A stretch of DNA of 64,000 nt, taken from assembly GCA_039024895.1 (NCBI GenBank), contig JBCCPJ010000011.1:1-64000 (forward strand). Direction: 5' to 3'. The DNA is from JAJDOD01 sp039024895 (GTDB lineage Bacteria; Pseudomonadota; Alphaproteobacteria; Rhodobacterales; Rhodobacteraceae). This document shows, piece by piece, positions 8,782 to 16,912 of this stretch (position 1 is its first letter; every line of letters begins with the position of its first letter). The notes beneath the pieces are model-generated. The model saw only the letters and a list, made by a program, of their open reading frames with translations, had not been told where the DNA came from and searched no databases. Made by a program: the position numbers and the translations under genes.

Positions 8782-9236
8782 AGCTTTCGCGTCATGAAAA
8801 CCGAATTTGGATCGGGCCCGTAGCCTTCGAATGGTGGGCAAGTGTTAAAGCCGTTCCGACCATAAAACGCGCGCGCCGGGGCAAACGCTTCCTGACTCCC
8901 AGTCTCGAGGCTGAGCCTTTGAAATCCACCCGAACGTGCCGCGTCCAAAAGATGCGCAAGCAGCAGATTCGCGAGGCCAGTGCCGCGATGGTCTCGCCTC
9001 ACATGCATCGACTTCAATTCCCCATGGGTGCCACTGATTCTCTTCAACGCGCCCATGGCGACCGGCTCATCCCGTTTGAAGGCTGCAAAAAAGTCGACTT
9101 CCTGCGTTTTGAGATCGGCCGGCTCCATGGCATGTACGCTGCAAGCCGGGGATGAGGAGCGCATGAGCGCTAGGTGCGCCTCAAAAAGCGGTTCCAGGTC
9201 CGGCTCTGTCGGATCAACCTTGCGGATGTCGATCAA
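8778..9236 (-). CDS. GNAT family N-acetyltransferase
   Basis: 152-aa single-domain acetyltransferase. The acetyl-CoA pyrophosphate loop is MHVRRDHRGTGLANLLLAHL (~76-95, R/Q-x-x-G-x-G/A pattern), followed by LSLETGSQEAFAPARAFYGRNGF, the usual beta5-alpha4 part of the fold. The length and the ending resemble the YsnE-type subgroup. Its ATG overlaps the stop of the NDUFS4-like gene as ATGA, so the two are one transcription unit. The acceptor substrate is unknown. Confidence 0.87.
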   Translation of the reverse strand: MIDIRKVDPTEPDLEPLFEAHLALMRSSSPACSVHAMEPADLKTQEVDFFAAFKRDEPVAMGALKRISGTHGELKSMHVRRDHRGTGLANLLLAHLLDAARSGGFQRLSLETGSQEAFAPARAFYGRNGFNTCPPFEGYGPDPNSVFMTRKL

Positions 9237-9544
9237 TGGGTCCAGGCACCCCGACGGTCGGTTGCAAAGTTCTCCCCATAGCCGCGCCGCCGGATGTTCG
9301 GTTTGCGCGACTTTGGCTCGACAACAATGGCGTCGATGCCATTTTCCTTAGCATAATCAAGCGCAGCCTCTTTGGTCGGGAACTTTAACCGGACTTGCGC
9401 TTGTGTGTCGTTGGACGATGTCCACCCCATGAGCGGGTCTATCTCGCGCGCAACCTCGTTGGGAAATTCGAGCACCCAATCACGCGTTTTTGCCATGCCG
9501 GACGACATGGCAGATTTCGCAGGTCGAAAGATACGAGCAGTCAC
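9233..9544 (-). CDS. ETC complex I subunit, NDUFS4-type
   Basis: 103-aa homologue of the mitochondrial NDUFS4 (18 kDa) accessory subunit, found in alphaproteobacterial NADH dehydrogenase I. Signature: ARIFRPAKSAMSSGMAKTRD (3-22), WVLEF, then DPLMGWTSSNDT and a FPTKEAALDYAKENGIDAIV segment, with a basic NIRRRGYGENF near the end. In known complexes it sits on the peripheral arm near the NADH module. It is remote from any nuo cluster here, and is co-transcribed with the GNAT gene through an ATGA overlap. Confidence 0.92.
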   Translation of the reverse strand: MTARIFRPAKSAMSSGMAKTRDWVLEFPNEVAREIDPLMGWTSSNDTQAQVRLKFPTKEAALDYAKENGIDAIVVEPKSRKPNIRRRGYGENFATDRRGAWTH

Positions 9545-9645
9545 GTGGCCACCTTAAAGCAGATGCTCAATTATCAGAAATTATGCTGTCAGATCAAGGG
9601 AGGAACACGCTCAACGTCGCGGCGAATTGTCTAGGAAGAGAGGAG

Positions 9646-9698
9646 GCCGACCGGACAGCGTGGAGCGAGGGGTGGGTGGGTCGCGCTGTCCGATCGGC
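9646..9698. other. Large imperfect hairpin between the complex I gene and uvrB
   Basis: Arms GCCGACCGGACAGCG (9646-9660) and CGCTGTCCGATCGGC (9684-9698) pair at 14 of 15 positions around a 23-nt G-rich loop containing GGGGTGGGTGGG. It lies within the 361-nt stretch 9545-9905, which holds no protein gene I can support. No T-run follows, so it is not a simple terminator. It could be part of a small RNA, an mRNA leader or a protein-binding site. Confidence 0.5.
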
Positions 9699-9717
9699 GC
9701 CCGTTCTGCTGCTTAGG

Positions 9718-9799
9718 CTTAATGTTAAGCACGGTTAACGAACCGGAACAACAAATATTTCTACTTAAGGTTGTTTAATGCGTTAACGGCAAATTAACC
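9718..9799. promoter_or_regulatory. Cluster of TTAA elements including a CtrA-type site
   Basis: Several TTAA(C) elements occur in about 80 bases. One pair, TTAA-CGGCAAA-TTAACC at 9783-9799, has the TTAA-N7-TTAA spacing of the CtrA response-regulator box; two others are spaced six. The box ends about 107 bases before the uvrB start. This suggests, but does not show, cell-cycle or CtrA control of the downstream gene. Confidence 0.4.
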
Positions 9800-9905
9800 T
9801 TTTAGAGCGGTCGCGATGTCAGGAACCGCTTGCCGAATGACTATTGACCCTTGAACCCCAGCGCCTGGGCGACAACTTTGGTGAGGAGCGCAAGGAATCG
9901 ATGTT

Positions 9906-12086
9906 ATGACGACTGCTGAGCCAATACTAAACTCACCCGCCCCGGATGTGCGGACACGCGACAAGCTAGAGGGCGGTCACGCCTTTGCGATGCATACAGA
10001 ATTCCAGCCAGCGGGCGATCAACCCACTGCAATCTCGGAATTATCTGACGGTGTCCGCGAAGGAGAACAAAATCAGGTTTTGCTTGGCGCAACTGGTACG
10101 GGCAAGACCTACACGATGGCAAAGGTGATCGAGGAAACTCAACGCCCAGCAATAATTCTCGCCCCCAACAAGACACTTGCGGCACAGCTTTACGGGGAGT
10201 TCAAAGGCTTCTTTCCAGAGAACGCCGTAGAGTACTTCGTGTCATACTACGACTACTACCAGCCCGAGGCCTATGTTCCGCGCTCCGACACATATATTGA
10301 AAAAGAAGCGCAAATTAACGAACAGATCGACCGGATGCGCCACTCGGCGACACGGGCCCTTCTCGAGAGAGACGATGTTATCATCGTTGCCTCCGTTTCC
10401 TGCATCTACGGCATTGGCTCCGTCGAAACCTACGGCGCGATGACGCAGGACCTGAAGACCGGACAAGCCCATGATCCACGGAAGGTTATCGCCGACCTGA
10501 TTGCACAGCAGTACCGGCGCAACGATCAGGCATTCCAACGCGGCACCTTTCGCGTGCGAGGCGACGTGATCGAACTGTGGCCCGCTCACCTGGAAGACCG
10601 CGCCTGGCGGCTCGATTTCTTTGGCGATGATCTTGAGACGATTACCGAGTTCGACCCGCTCACTGGCCAGAAGTCGGCGAATTTCGACCGGGTCCGCGTT
10701 TATGCCAACAGCCACTACGTGACGCCACGCCCGACGCTTCAACAAGCTGTTCGCAAGATCAAAGAAGAGCTAAAGATGCGGCTCGGCCAATTGGTCGACG
10801 AAGGCAAGTTACTGGAAGCTCAACGCCTTGAGCAGCGCACCAATTTCGATATTGAGATGATCGAAGCGACCGGCTCGTGCAACGGCATCGAGAACTATTC
10901 GCGGTATCTCACCGGACGCGCCCCCGGTGAACCGCCCCCCACTCTATTCGAGTTCATTCCAGACCATGCGATTGTTTTTGCCGACGAAAGCCATGTAAGC
11001 GTCCCGCAAATTGGCGGCATGTATAAAGGGGACTATCGTCGGAAGTTCACCTTGTCCGAACATGGCTTCCGCTTACCTTCCTGCACCGACAACAGACCTC
11101 TAAAGTTTGAAGAATGGGACGCCATGCGGCCCCAATCGGTCTTTGTCTCTGCCACGCCAGCCGCTTGGGAATTGGAGCAAACCGGAGGCGTCTTTACAGA
11201 GCAGGTTATTCGGCCCACAGGCCTCTTGGACCCGGAAGTCGAAATCCGACCCGTTGCCACGCAAGTTGATGATCTACTCGACGAAATCCGCAAAGTGACA
11301 GAACGCGGGTATCGTACTCTTTGTACGACCCTGACCAAGCGCATGGCGGAAGACTTGACAGAATATCTCCACGAGCAAGGCCTCAAAGTCCGTTACATGC
11401 ACTCCGACATCGATACGTTAGAGCGCATCGAAATATTGCGCGATCTGCGGCTCGGGGCATTCGATGTGCTTGTCGGCATCAACCTTCTGCGCGAGGGCCT
11501 CGACATTCCTGAGTGCGGGCTTGTCGCGATCCTTGACGCTGATAAGGAAGGTTTCCTGCGCTCCGAAACATCACTTGTGCAAACAATAGGTCGCGCCGCA
11601 AGAAACGCCGACGGACGTGTCATTATGTACGCCGACAAGGTAACCGGCTCCATGGAGCGCGCCCTCAACGAAACGGAACGCCGACGCGCCAAGCAAATCG
11701 CCTATAACGAAGAACATGGCATCCTACCGGAAACCGTGAAGAAGAACGTCGAGGACGTGCTCGCAGGCCTCTATAAAGGGGATACCGACCAGGCCCGTGT
11801 GACGACCAAGATCGACAAACCAATGGTTGGCGCAAACCTACAGGCCCATCTCGATGGCCTGCGCGATCAGATGCGCAAGGCGGCTGAGAACCTCGAGTTT
11901 GAAGAGGCGGCCAGATTACGCGATGAAGTGAAACGTTTGGAAACTGTTGAGTTGACGGTGGCGGATGATCCGTTAGCACGTCAATCGGCCGTCGCAGAGG
12001 CGGTCGAATCTGCGCAAAAGGCAAGTGGGCGCAGCACAGCCGGACGTGCCGGCCAACGAGGTGGGAATGTCAGACGGAGAAGGTAA
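9906..12086 (+). CDS. uvrB: Excinuclease ABC subunit B
   Basis: 726-aa UvrB, the damage-verifying helicase of nucleotide excision repair that works with UvrA and UvrC. Visible: Walker A GATGTGKTYT (61-70), the tyrosine-rich beta-hairpin (SYYDYYQPEAYVP), Walker B region FADESHV with PQIGGMYKGD, helicase motifs VGINLLREGLDIPE and QTIGRAARN, and the C-terminal UVR motif (LEFEEAARLRDEVKRLE) that binds UvrC. About 30 extra residues precede the conserved core, and a basic Arg/Gly-rich tail ends the protein. No SOS box of the GTTC-N7-GTTC type is visible upstream. The sulfotransferase gene starts directly at its stop. Confidence 0.98.
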   Translation: MTTAEPILNSPAPDVRTRDKLEGGHAFAMHTEFQPAGDQPTAISELSDGVREGEQNQVLLGATGTGKTYTMAKVIEETQRPAIILAPNKTLAAQLYGEFKGFFPENAVEYFVSYYDYYQPEAYVPRSDTYIEKEAQINEQIDRMRHSATRALLERDDVIIVASVSCIYGIGSVETYGAMTQDLKTGQAHDPRKVIADLIAQQYRRNDQAFQRGTFRVRGDVIELWPAHLEDRAWRLDFFGDDLETITEFDPLTGQKSANFDRVRVYANSHYVTPRPTLQQAVRKIKEELKMRLGQLVDEGKLLEAQRLEQRTNFDIEMIEATGSCNGIENYSRYLTGRAPGEPPPTLFEFIPDHAIVFADESHVSVPQIGGMYKGDYRRKFTLSEHGFRLPSCTDNRPLKFEEWDAMRPQSVFVSATPAAWELEQTGGVFTEQVIRPTGLLDPEVEIRPVATQVDDLLDEIRKVTERGYRTLCTTLTKRMAEDLTEYLHEQGLKVRYMHSDIDTLERIEILRDLRLGAFDVLVGINLLREGLDIPECGLVAILDADKEGFLRSETSLVQTIGRAARNADGRVIMYADKVTGSMERALNETERRRAKQIAYNEEHGILPETVKKNVEDVLAGLYKGDTDQARVTTKIDKPMVGANLQAHLDGLRDQMRKAAENLEFEEAARLRDEVKRLETVELTVADDPLARQSAVAEAVESAQKASGRSTAGRAGQRGGNVRRRR

Positions 12087-12800
12087 TTGACGGAGAAGTT
12101 TCCGCTGATCGACCGAAGCCGATCGCCGATCTTTCAGGCAAAATCGGTAAAAAGGCGGGTGTCGGACTACCTAAAACTCGGCCCTACCGGCGGGATGAGG
12201 ACGAACCTGGGCTGTCAGGGTAAGCCGGTTATCTTTATTCATAACCCGCGTACCGGCGGTAGCTCGCTTGAGAAACTGTTTGGCGTGAAACGGCTCTCAC
12301 ACACCTATCCAACGGAGCGCCTCCAGAAAAAACACTGGCTGAGCAACTACGTTGTATCGTCAGTGAGGGAACCCTTCGAACGCTTCCTGTCAGCCTATTA
12401 CTTCATGATTTGGCGAAACACGAAAACAAACGGCCTCGTCAAACTTTACGGTAAAGTTGTCAAATCGGCGACGCCGTTTGACTTCCTGGACATTATCCGA
12501 GAGTCCCCGAGGTTTTATGGCCCGCAATCGCTCTGGACCGACTACCCTTGCGCCACCAAACCCCAGGCGGACCTAATCTTGCGGTTTGAAAATATTCAGA
12601 ACTGGCCGAAGCTTATTGCCGAGGCTGGCGTGAACATCACACCGGGCGACATGCCGCATGAAAACCGTAGCGCGCGTGCCATAGGCGACCATCTTGACCG
12701 CCTTTCGATCACAGCCAAGGAATTCGATCGTTTGCAGAGCGAAGTCTACGATCATTACGCCAGTGACTACGAGAGATTTGGTTACAAGCTGGCAGCCTAG
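12087..12800 (+). CDS. Sulfotransferase family 2-like protein
   Basis: 237-aa putative carbohydrate sulfotransferase. The 5'-PAPS loop is FIHNPRTGGSSLEKLFGVKR (~50-69). A conserved VVSSVREPFERFLSAYYFM (~89-107) supplies the 3'-phosphate binding Arg/Ser. The TTG start at 12087 is the first base after the uvrB stop, with GGAGAAGG eight bases upstream and inside uvrB, so translation is coupled. It is a different sulfotransferase family from the Stf0-type protein at 7933. Being behind uvrB says nothing about function; a surface glycan acceptor is likely. Confidence 0.78.
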   Translation: MTEKFPLIDRSRSPIFQAKSVKRRVSDYLKLGPTGGMRTNLGCQGKPVIFIHNPRTGGSSLEKLFGVKRLSHTYPTERLQKKHWLSNYVVSSVREPFERFLSAYYFMIWRNTKTNGLVKLYGKVVKSATPFDFLDIIRESPRFYGPQSLWTDYPCATKPQADLILRFENIQNWPKLIAEAGVNITPGDMPHENRSARAIGDHLDRLSITAKEFDRLQSEVYDHYASDYERFGYKLAA

Positions 12801-12912
12801 AGCGACTTAGGCGCAATTGATCCGCTTTAATTCCAAGCTGATAGCCGATCTTTGTGCATCGCGTTGCGGCTCCGGCATCGACAAATACCGGTACCACACT
12901 ACGTTGCCCAAC

Positions 12913-13335
12913 ATGCGAGCTTTGGCATGTATCCTCTTTGCGACGCAAGCTGGCGCGTGGGAGGCCTTCCGCGTCGGCCCGGTTTGCTACCTCAGTCACG
13001 AAACTGACGCAGCAACGGTCACGGTGTCCCACGACGCCACCAAGCCCGTTCCATATGCAATCGAGCTAGATCGCGCCGGTGGTTGGCAAACTGGGCCGGT
13101 TTTCGCCATGCGCTTCGACGGTCTGGGACCTCTCACAATTACGACAGACCGCCACACAGTCACCGATACGACGTTGACCGTTACAGATTCCGGCTTCGGC
13201 AATGTTCTCGACGGCCTGGCGCAGAACTTTGTGGCACTCGCCACCTCTGGCGATACCGCCCTTGTCATTCCGCTTGAAGGTGCCGCGCCCGAAGTCGAAA
13301 AGTTCAGGTCCTGCTCTGCGAACGTTGGTGTGTAA
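12913..13335 (+). CDS. Small secreted protein of unknown function
   Basis: About 140 aa. From the ATG at 12913 the protein begins MRALACILFATQAGA, a short signal peptide, followed by a beta-rich mature part (VGPVCYLSHETDAATVTVSH, PLTITTDRHTVTDTTLTVTD). Two cysteines (in PVCYL and RSCSANVG) could form a disulfide in the periplasm. The open frame extends upstream to 12817, but the part before 12913 looks non-coding. I do not recognise the family. It precedes the GFA-RidA-PPOX group on the same strand with a 42-base gap. Confidence 0.65.
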   Translation: MRALACILFATQAGAWEAFRVGPVCYLSHETDAATVTVSHDATKPVPYAIELDRAGGWQTGPVFAMRFDGLGPLTITTDRHTVTDTTLTVTDSGFGNVLDGLAQNFVALATSGDTALVIPLEGAAPEVEKFRSCSANVGV

Positions 13336-13377
13336 CCCCACCGTTCCCGTGCTACGCTCGCGGGGAAGGAGGTGCTC

Positions 13378-13776
13378 ATGCTCACCTGCACTTGCCATTG
13401 CGGCGCGGTGATCTGGACTTATCAAAACGAACCAAAGTCTGTCACAGTCTGCAACTGCTCGATTCACGCTAGCACGCGCGTCCGTTGGATATACGGCACA
13501 GAACAAGAAGACGTGCATGGCAACGGCGCCGCTAGGGCATATGTGCGCGCGTATCAAGGCGCGCTTGAGCTTCATCACTCTCTAGTTTGTGGAAAAACAA
13601 TCTCATGCCGTTCGGCGCAGCCCAAAACCAAAGGCAAAACCGCCATCGCAGTCAACTTCCGCCTTGCAGACGCTCAGGACGATGTGATCGGATATCCCAT
13701 CCGCCATTTCGACGGGCGCCATGCATGCAAAGAACAGCCCGGCGATCACCGAACAGCCAAGGAAATATGGTTTTGA
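13378..13776 (+). CDS. Degenerate GFA (CENP-V) family zinc protein
   Basis: 132-aa member of the glutathione-dependent formaldehyde-activating enzyme fold (beta-tent, two zinc sites). The layout is intact: CHCGAV (6-11), CNCSIH (25-30), WIYGTEQ (37-43), ELHHSLVCGK (64-73). Family zinc ligands are changed: the third Cys of CxCxxC is His30, and the first Cys of the late CxxC is Ser68; the Cys that usually follows is Lys73. The site near residue 70 may therefore not hold zinc. The ATG at 13378 follows AAGGAGG by five bases. The last ten bases overlap the RidA gene. Possibly altered in function or decaying without frameshift. Confidence 0.75.
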   Translation: MLTCTCHCGAVIWTYQNEPKSVTVCNCSIHASTRVRWIYGTEQEDVHGNGAARAYVRAYQGALELHHSLVCGKTISCRSAQPKTKGKTAIAVNFRLADAQDDVIGYPIRHFDGRHACKEQPGDHRTAKEIWF

Positions 13777-14165
13777 CGCCCGAATTTCACCTCTTCACCG
13801 ATGGCCCCCGCCCCGTCGCGCCCTTTTCGCACGCAGTGGAGGCTAACGGCTGGGTCATCCTCACAGGTCAAATGCCGACGGACCCCATAGCGCCCGACGC
13901 CCCTTTGCCAAACGGCATCGAAGCGCAAACTCGGCGTGTGATGGACAACCTGGCACTTATACTTGGCAAACTTGATCTGGACTTTTCCCATGTTGTGCAG
14001 TGCCGCTGTTTTCTGACCGAGTTCGAGCGCGACTACCAAGCGTTCAATTTGACCTATCAGAGTTACTTCCCCGTAGACCGGCGCCCAGCCCGGACCACCA
14101 TTGGGGTCACGGCCCTTGCCGTTGGGGCGCTGGTCGAAATCGATTGTATCGCGCGCCGCCCATGA
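13767..14165 (+). CDS. RidA family protein (reactive imine deaminase-like)
   Basis: 132-aa YjgF/YER057c/UK114 family protein, a trimeric hydrolase-like fold that in RidA removes reactive enamine/imine intermediates. Seen: NGWVILTGQMPTDP (~27-40), QTRRVMDNLALILGKL, DYQAFNLTYQSYFP, and the family ending RPARTTIGVTALAVGALVEIDCIA with the substrate-binding arginine in the RPARTTIG part. AAGGA lies before the ATG at 13767, inside the GFA gene. Its stop overlaps the next start as ATGA, so GFA, RidA and PPOX genes form one operon. Which RidA subfamily it belongs to is not settled. Confidence 0.88.
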   Translation: MVLTPEFHLFTDGPRPVAPFSHAVEANGWVILTGQMPTDPIAPDAPLPNGIEAQTRRVMDNLALILGKLDLDFSHVVQCRCFLTEFERDYQAFNLTYQSYFPVDRRPARTTIGVTALAVGALVEIDCIARRP

Positions 14166-14629
14166 CCGATCAAAAACCTGATACCTTTCGTGACACCGAC
14201 GAGGAAGCCCGCGCCCTCGCCCGGTCATTGATTGCCGACGCCCGTTTTGGCGCGCTCGGCGTGACCCTCGACGGCGTCCCGTTCGTCACACGCGTCGCGC
14301 TTGCCCCCGGCCCCAGCCATATGACGACGCTGATTTCAGACCTTGCCCCGCATACCGGCGCTTTGCGTAAAGTGCCTGGCGCATCGCTCCTGATTGGCGA
14401 ACCCGGCAAGGGCGACCCCCTCGCGCACCCCCGCATCACGCTACAAGTGACAGCGCAGTTCCTCGAGAAGACAGAGGAAGCCGCAGAAAGCTATCTCGCC
14501 GCTCAGCCAAAGGCGCAACTTTACATCGGATTTGCAGATTTCCACCTGGTACGCCTGGACCCGACCGAGGCATGGCTCAATGGTGGATTTGGGAAAGCGT
14601 ATCGGTTGACGCCCGACGATCTCGTCTGA
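14162..14629 (+). CDS. Pyridoxamine 5'-phosphate oxidase-like flavin/heme-binding protein
   Basis: 155-aa split-barrel (PNPOx-like) protein of the HugZ-related kind. Core stretch: ARALARSLIADARFGALGVT, PFVTRVALAPGPSHMTTLIS, DLAPHTGALRKVPGASLLIG, then LAHPRITLQVTAQFLEKTEE. Such proteins bind FMN, F420 or heme. The RVAL and SDLAPHT segments are the positions that contact the ligand in the family. The C-terminal GFADFHLVRLDPTEAWLNGG resembles HugZ-like proteins. ATGA coupling with the RidA gene puts it in that operon. Cofactor not determinable. Confidence 0.82.
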   Translation: MTDQKPDTFRDTDEEARALARSLIADARFGALGVTLDGVPFVTRVALAPGPSHMTTLISDLAPHTGALRKVPGASLLIGEPGKGDPLAHPRITLQVTAQFLEKTEEAAESYLAAQPKAQLYIGFADFHLVRLDPTEAWLNGGFGKAYRLTPDDLV

Positions 14630-14725
14630 CCCCGGCGCTCACGGGCCATTCACAAAGCGCGAACGGCTTTGACAAAGCATCCAACGCTTGGCGATCCTGC
14701 GACCAAATCGATAGGATTTAGAACC

Positions 14726-15061
14726 ATGATTTTTGTTTACGGGTTGATTTTTTCGCTCTTCACCGCGCTGGTCGTGATCCTGGGTGACATCGCAATCAAA
14801 ATTGCGGCGGATCGTGCTGCCCTCAATTCCTTTCACATGGCGCTCGGCATGGCCCTCTATGCGGCCTCCGCGATACTGTGGTTCTTTGCCATGCGGTATG
14901 TGTCGCTCGGACAGGCGGCTGTCGCATACTCGATGCTGACGCTGATTGCGCTTTTTGCGATTGGTGCACTGATCTTCGACGAACCGGTTGGGCTACGGGA
15001 GGTCGCTGGCATATTTTGCGCCTTGGCTGCAATGGTTCTGATGACCCATTCTGACGCGTGA
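14726..15061 (+). CDS. Small four-helix membrane transporter-like protein (EamA/SMR fold)
   Basis: 111-aa inner-membrane protein with four predicted helices: FVYGLIFSLFTALVVILGDI (3-22), FHMALGMALYAASAILWFFA, VAYSMLTLIALFAIGALIF and VAGIFCALAAMVLMT. The length and layout are those of half-size DMT superfamily carriers (small multidrug resistance or half EamA), with LGQAAVAYSMLTLI resembling the EamA core. I use the ATG at 14726; an upstream in-frame ATG at 14669 adds a polar stretch unlike a signal. Substrate unknown. Confidence 0.75.
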   Translation: MIFVYGLIFSLFTALVVILGDIAIKIAADRAALNSFHMALGMALYAASAILWFFAMRYVSLGQAAVAYSMLTLIALFAIGALIFDEPVGLREVAGIFCALAAMVLMTHSDA

Positions 15062-15087
15062 TGCACGGGCCTCTGATGCGCGGGCCT

Positions 15088-15768
15088 CTACCGGCGTCGG
15101 CTGAGCAGAAGATACATCGCCCACGAACCAATCGCCGCAACGGCGGCCGCAACATAGGTCCACGCAGCAGCCCGGAGCACCTGCCGCGCGCCATCCATTT
15201 CGGTCTCACTGGTCAGGATACCCATCTTTTCCAGATGAACGAGCGCGCGGCGCGACGCATCAAACTCAACCGGCAAAGTAATCAGCGCGAAAAGCGAGGA
15301 GGCACCAAACAATAAAGCGCCGATCCACATGATGGGTTGTGACCCGATCATCAGGCCGCCGAAAAAGACAAGGGGCGCCGCCGTTGACCCAGCTTTGACC
15401 AACGGCACGATGGCACTCCGCGCTTCGAGCGGGAGGTAATCTTCGGCGTCTTGAATGGCGTGACCGGCCTCATGCGCCGCAATACCCGCCGCCGCAACGG
15501 ACCGGATGCCAAACACCGCTTCGCTCAGGCGCAGCACTTTCGCCCGGGGATCGTAGTGATCGCTGAGCACTCCCTTTGCTGGCGCAACACCAACCTCATG
15601 CAACCCTCGCGCATCCAGAATGGCTCGCGCCACCTGCGCACCCGTCAAACCCCGGCGCAAAGGCACGCGCGAAAACTTCGAGACATTTGATTTCACCCAC
15701 GACTGGGCAAGCCCCCCAAGCAACATGCCCGGCAGAATGAGCAACCAGATTAGACTATCTCCAAACAT
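15088..15768 (-). CDS. Zinc metallopeptidase, YugP/Zn_peptidase_2 type
   Basis: 226-aa integral membrane protease. The zinc motif is HEAGHAIQDAEDY (~97-109), with a short hydrophobic N-terminal anchor (SLIWLLILPGMLLGGLAQSW, 5-24) and further helices in the region APLVFFGGLMIG...WIGALLFGASSLFALI and near the C-terminus (YVAAAVAAIGSWAMYLLL). The family is widespread and poorly characterised. Nothing around it points to a substrate. Confidence 0.88.
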   Translation of the reverse strand: MFGDSLIWLLILPGMLLGGLAQSWVKSNVSKFSRVPLRRGLTGAQVARAILDARGLHEVGVAPAKGVLSDHYDPRAKVLRLSEAVFGIRSVAAAGIAAHEAGHAIQDAEDYLPLEARSAIVPLVKAGSTAAPLVFFGGLMIGSQPIMWIGALLFGASSLFALITLPVEFDASRRALVHLEKMGILTSETEMDGARQVLRAAAWTYVAAAVAAIGSWAMYLLLSRRR

Positions 15769-15846
15769 CCGCGCACTCCCACACCAACGCTTGGAAGGGT
15801 GGCAGAAATGCGCGCCTCGTCAAGCGAACGGCTACGACCAACGCGC

Positions 15847-16260
15847 CTAACGCATCACATGGACGGAACAGGGCGCATGACGAACGACACGCGCTGCCGT
15901 GCTCCCCAGCAGATAGTCGACAAGTTCTGGTTTGTGGGAGGCAATCACAATGCAATCGACACCTTCGCTCTCGGCAAAACTGTTGATTTCATTTGCCGGA
16001 TGACCGTGGAGCACTTTTGTCTGCGTCGCGTCTCGATCCGTCACAAAGGCTTGCAGGTCCGTCAGCGTTTTTTCCCCCGCTTTGATGTGAAGATCAGGCA
16101 GACTTGCCGCCATCACGACATAGCTTGGCACCGGTTCGATCACGGTCAGCGCAATCACTTCCGCCGTCTCATCGGCACGGAGCGCGTAGGCCATGTCAAG
16201 CGCAGCCGCGTGCCTGTCCTGGTGGCTCGGCTCAATGGGAACTAGGATTTTTCGATACAT
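15847..16260 (-). CDS. Universal stress protein (UspA family)
   Basis: 137-aa single Usp domain starting MYRKILVPIEPSHQD. The ATP-binding signature G-x2-G-x9-G-S/T is partly kept: VIASHKPELVDYLLGSTAAR followed by VVRHAPCSVHVMR, the usual Usp C-terminus. The ATG at 16260 is preceded by GGAGGGAAAG; an ATG at 16272 is part of that ribosome site and is not used. A solitary gene with no clear operon partner. Confidence 0.92.
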   Translation of the reverse strand: MYRKILVPIEPSHQDRHAAALDMAYALRADETAEVIALTVIEPVPSYVVMAASLPDLHIKAGEKTLTDLQAFVTDRDATQTKVLHGHPANEINSFAESEGVDCIVIASHKPELVDYLLGSTAARVVRHAPCSVHVMR

Positions 16261-16422
16261 CTTTCCCTCCACATTAGTCCCGGGGGATGTAGCCCAATTC
16301 CGGGCGCCGCGCTCTGATCTGCATCAAGTCTGGAGTAGATGGTAGCTGACGCACACCTGCCGAGACGCCGTGTTGAAAAGGCCGTAATGACCGGCACAGT
16401 TGAATTTGAAACGCGGGTGCGC

Positions 16423-16845
16423 TTAAGCGCTGACACCTGGTTGCTTCAAAAGCTGCACGCCATTTATCTTCCAACCATCCGCTGTCTCGATCATTTGATA
16501 GTCGAGCACATGGGTGCGGCCGGCCTGATCGCGTATCATGACTTTTTGCCAGAGGTTGCCCGCGACATCCCGAAGCTCAAGATACTCGACATCGCCGGGC
16601 CGCCAGACCATCGGATAACCGTTTCGGACCATCTGGCCAAAACGCTCGGACGAACCAAACATCCCTTGAATATTGGGCGACGCGTAGGTGAATGCTTCGG
16701 CAAAATCGTCTTTGAGGAACGCGTCAATCTGCGCCGTAATGGTGCCTTCGATCCCGGAGTTCGGCGGGAGCGCTTCTTCGGCAGAGGCCACGCTCAGCCA
16801 AAGTGAACTCACCAAAATTCCAAATGTCAGCCGAAGAAATTTCAT
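16423..16845 (-). CDS. Secreted DUF4864 domain protein
   Basis: About 140 aa with an N-terminal signal peptide (KFLRLTFGILVSSLWLSVAS, cleavage after the ASA). The mature part is the DUF4864 / SnoaL-like cone fold: IEGTITAQIDAFLKDDFAEAF, YASPNIQGMFGSSERFGQMV, and the ending WKINGVQLL. The function of this family is not known; related cone-shaped folds bind small ligands. GGAGG seven bases before the ATG at 16845 decides the start over a GTG three bases earlier. Confidence 0.85.
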   Translation of the reverse strand: MKFLRLTFGILVSSLWLSVASAEEALPPNSGIEGTITAQIDAFLKDDFAEAFTYASPNIQGMFGSSERFGQMVRNGYPMVWRPGDVEYLELRDVAGNLWQKVMIRDQAGRTHVLDYQMIETADGWKINGVQLLKQPGVSA

Positions 16846-16912
16846 CACGCGTCCTCCTCTGTTTGAAGAGTATACGTGCTCTCAGCCCGATCAGTTCATG
16901 TTTTTCCGAAGA

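Noticed and set aside
9661..9683. G-quadruplex in the loop of the uvrB-upstream hairpin
   Set aside because: Only three runs of three or more G are present in the loop; a four-run quadruplex needs a GG-type tract, so the evidence is too weak to annotate.
9600..9905. SOS (LexA) box in front of uvrB
   Set aside because: The alphaproteobacterial box is GTTC-N7-GTTC (GAAC-N7-GAAC). The only close pair, GAAC-CG-GAAC near 9740, is spaced two, not seven.
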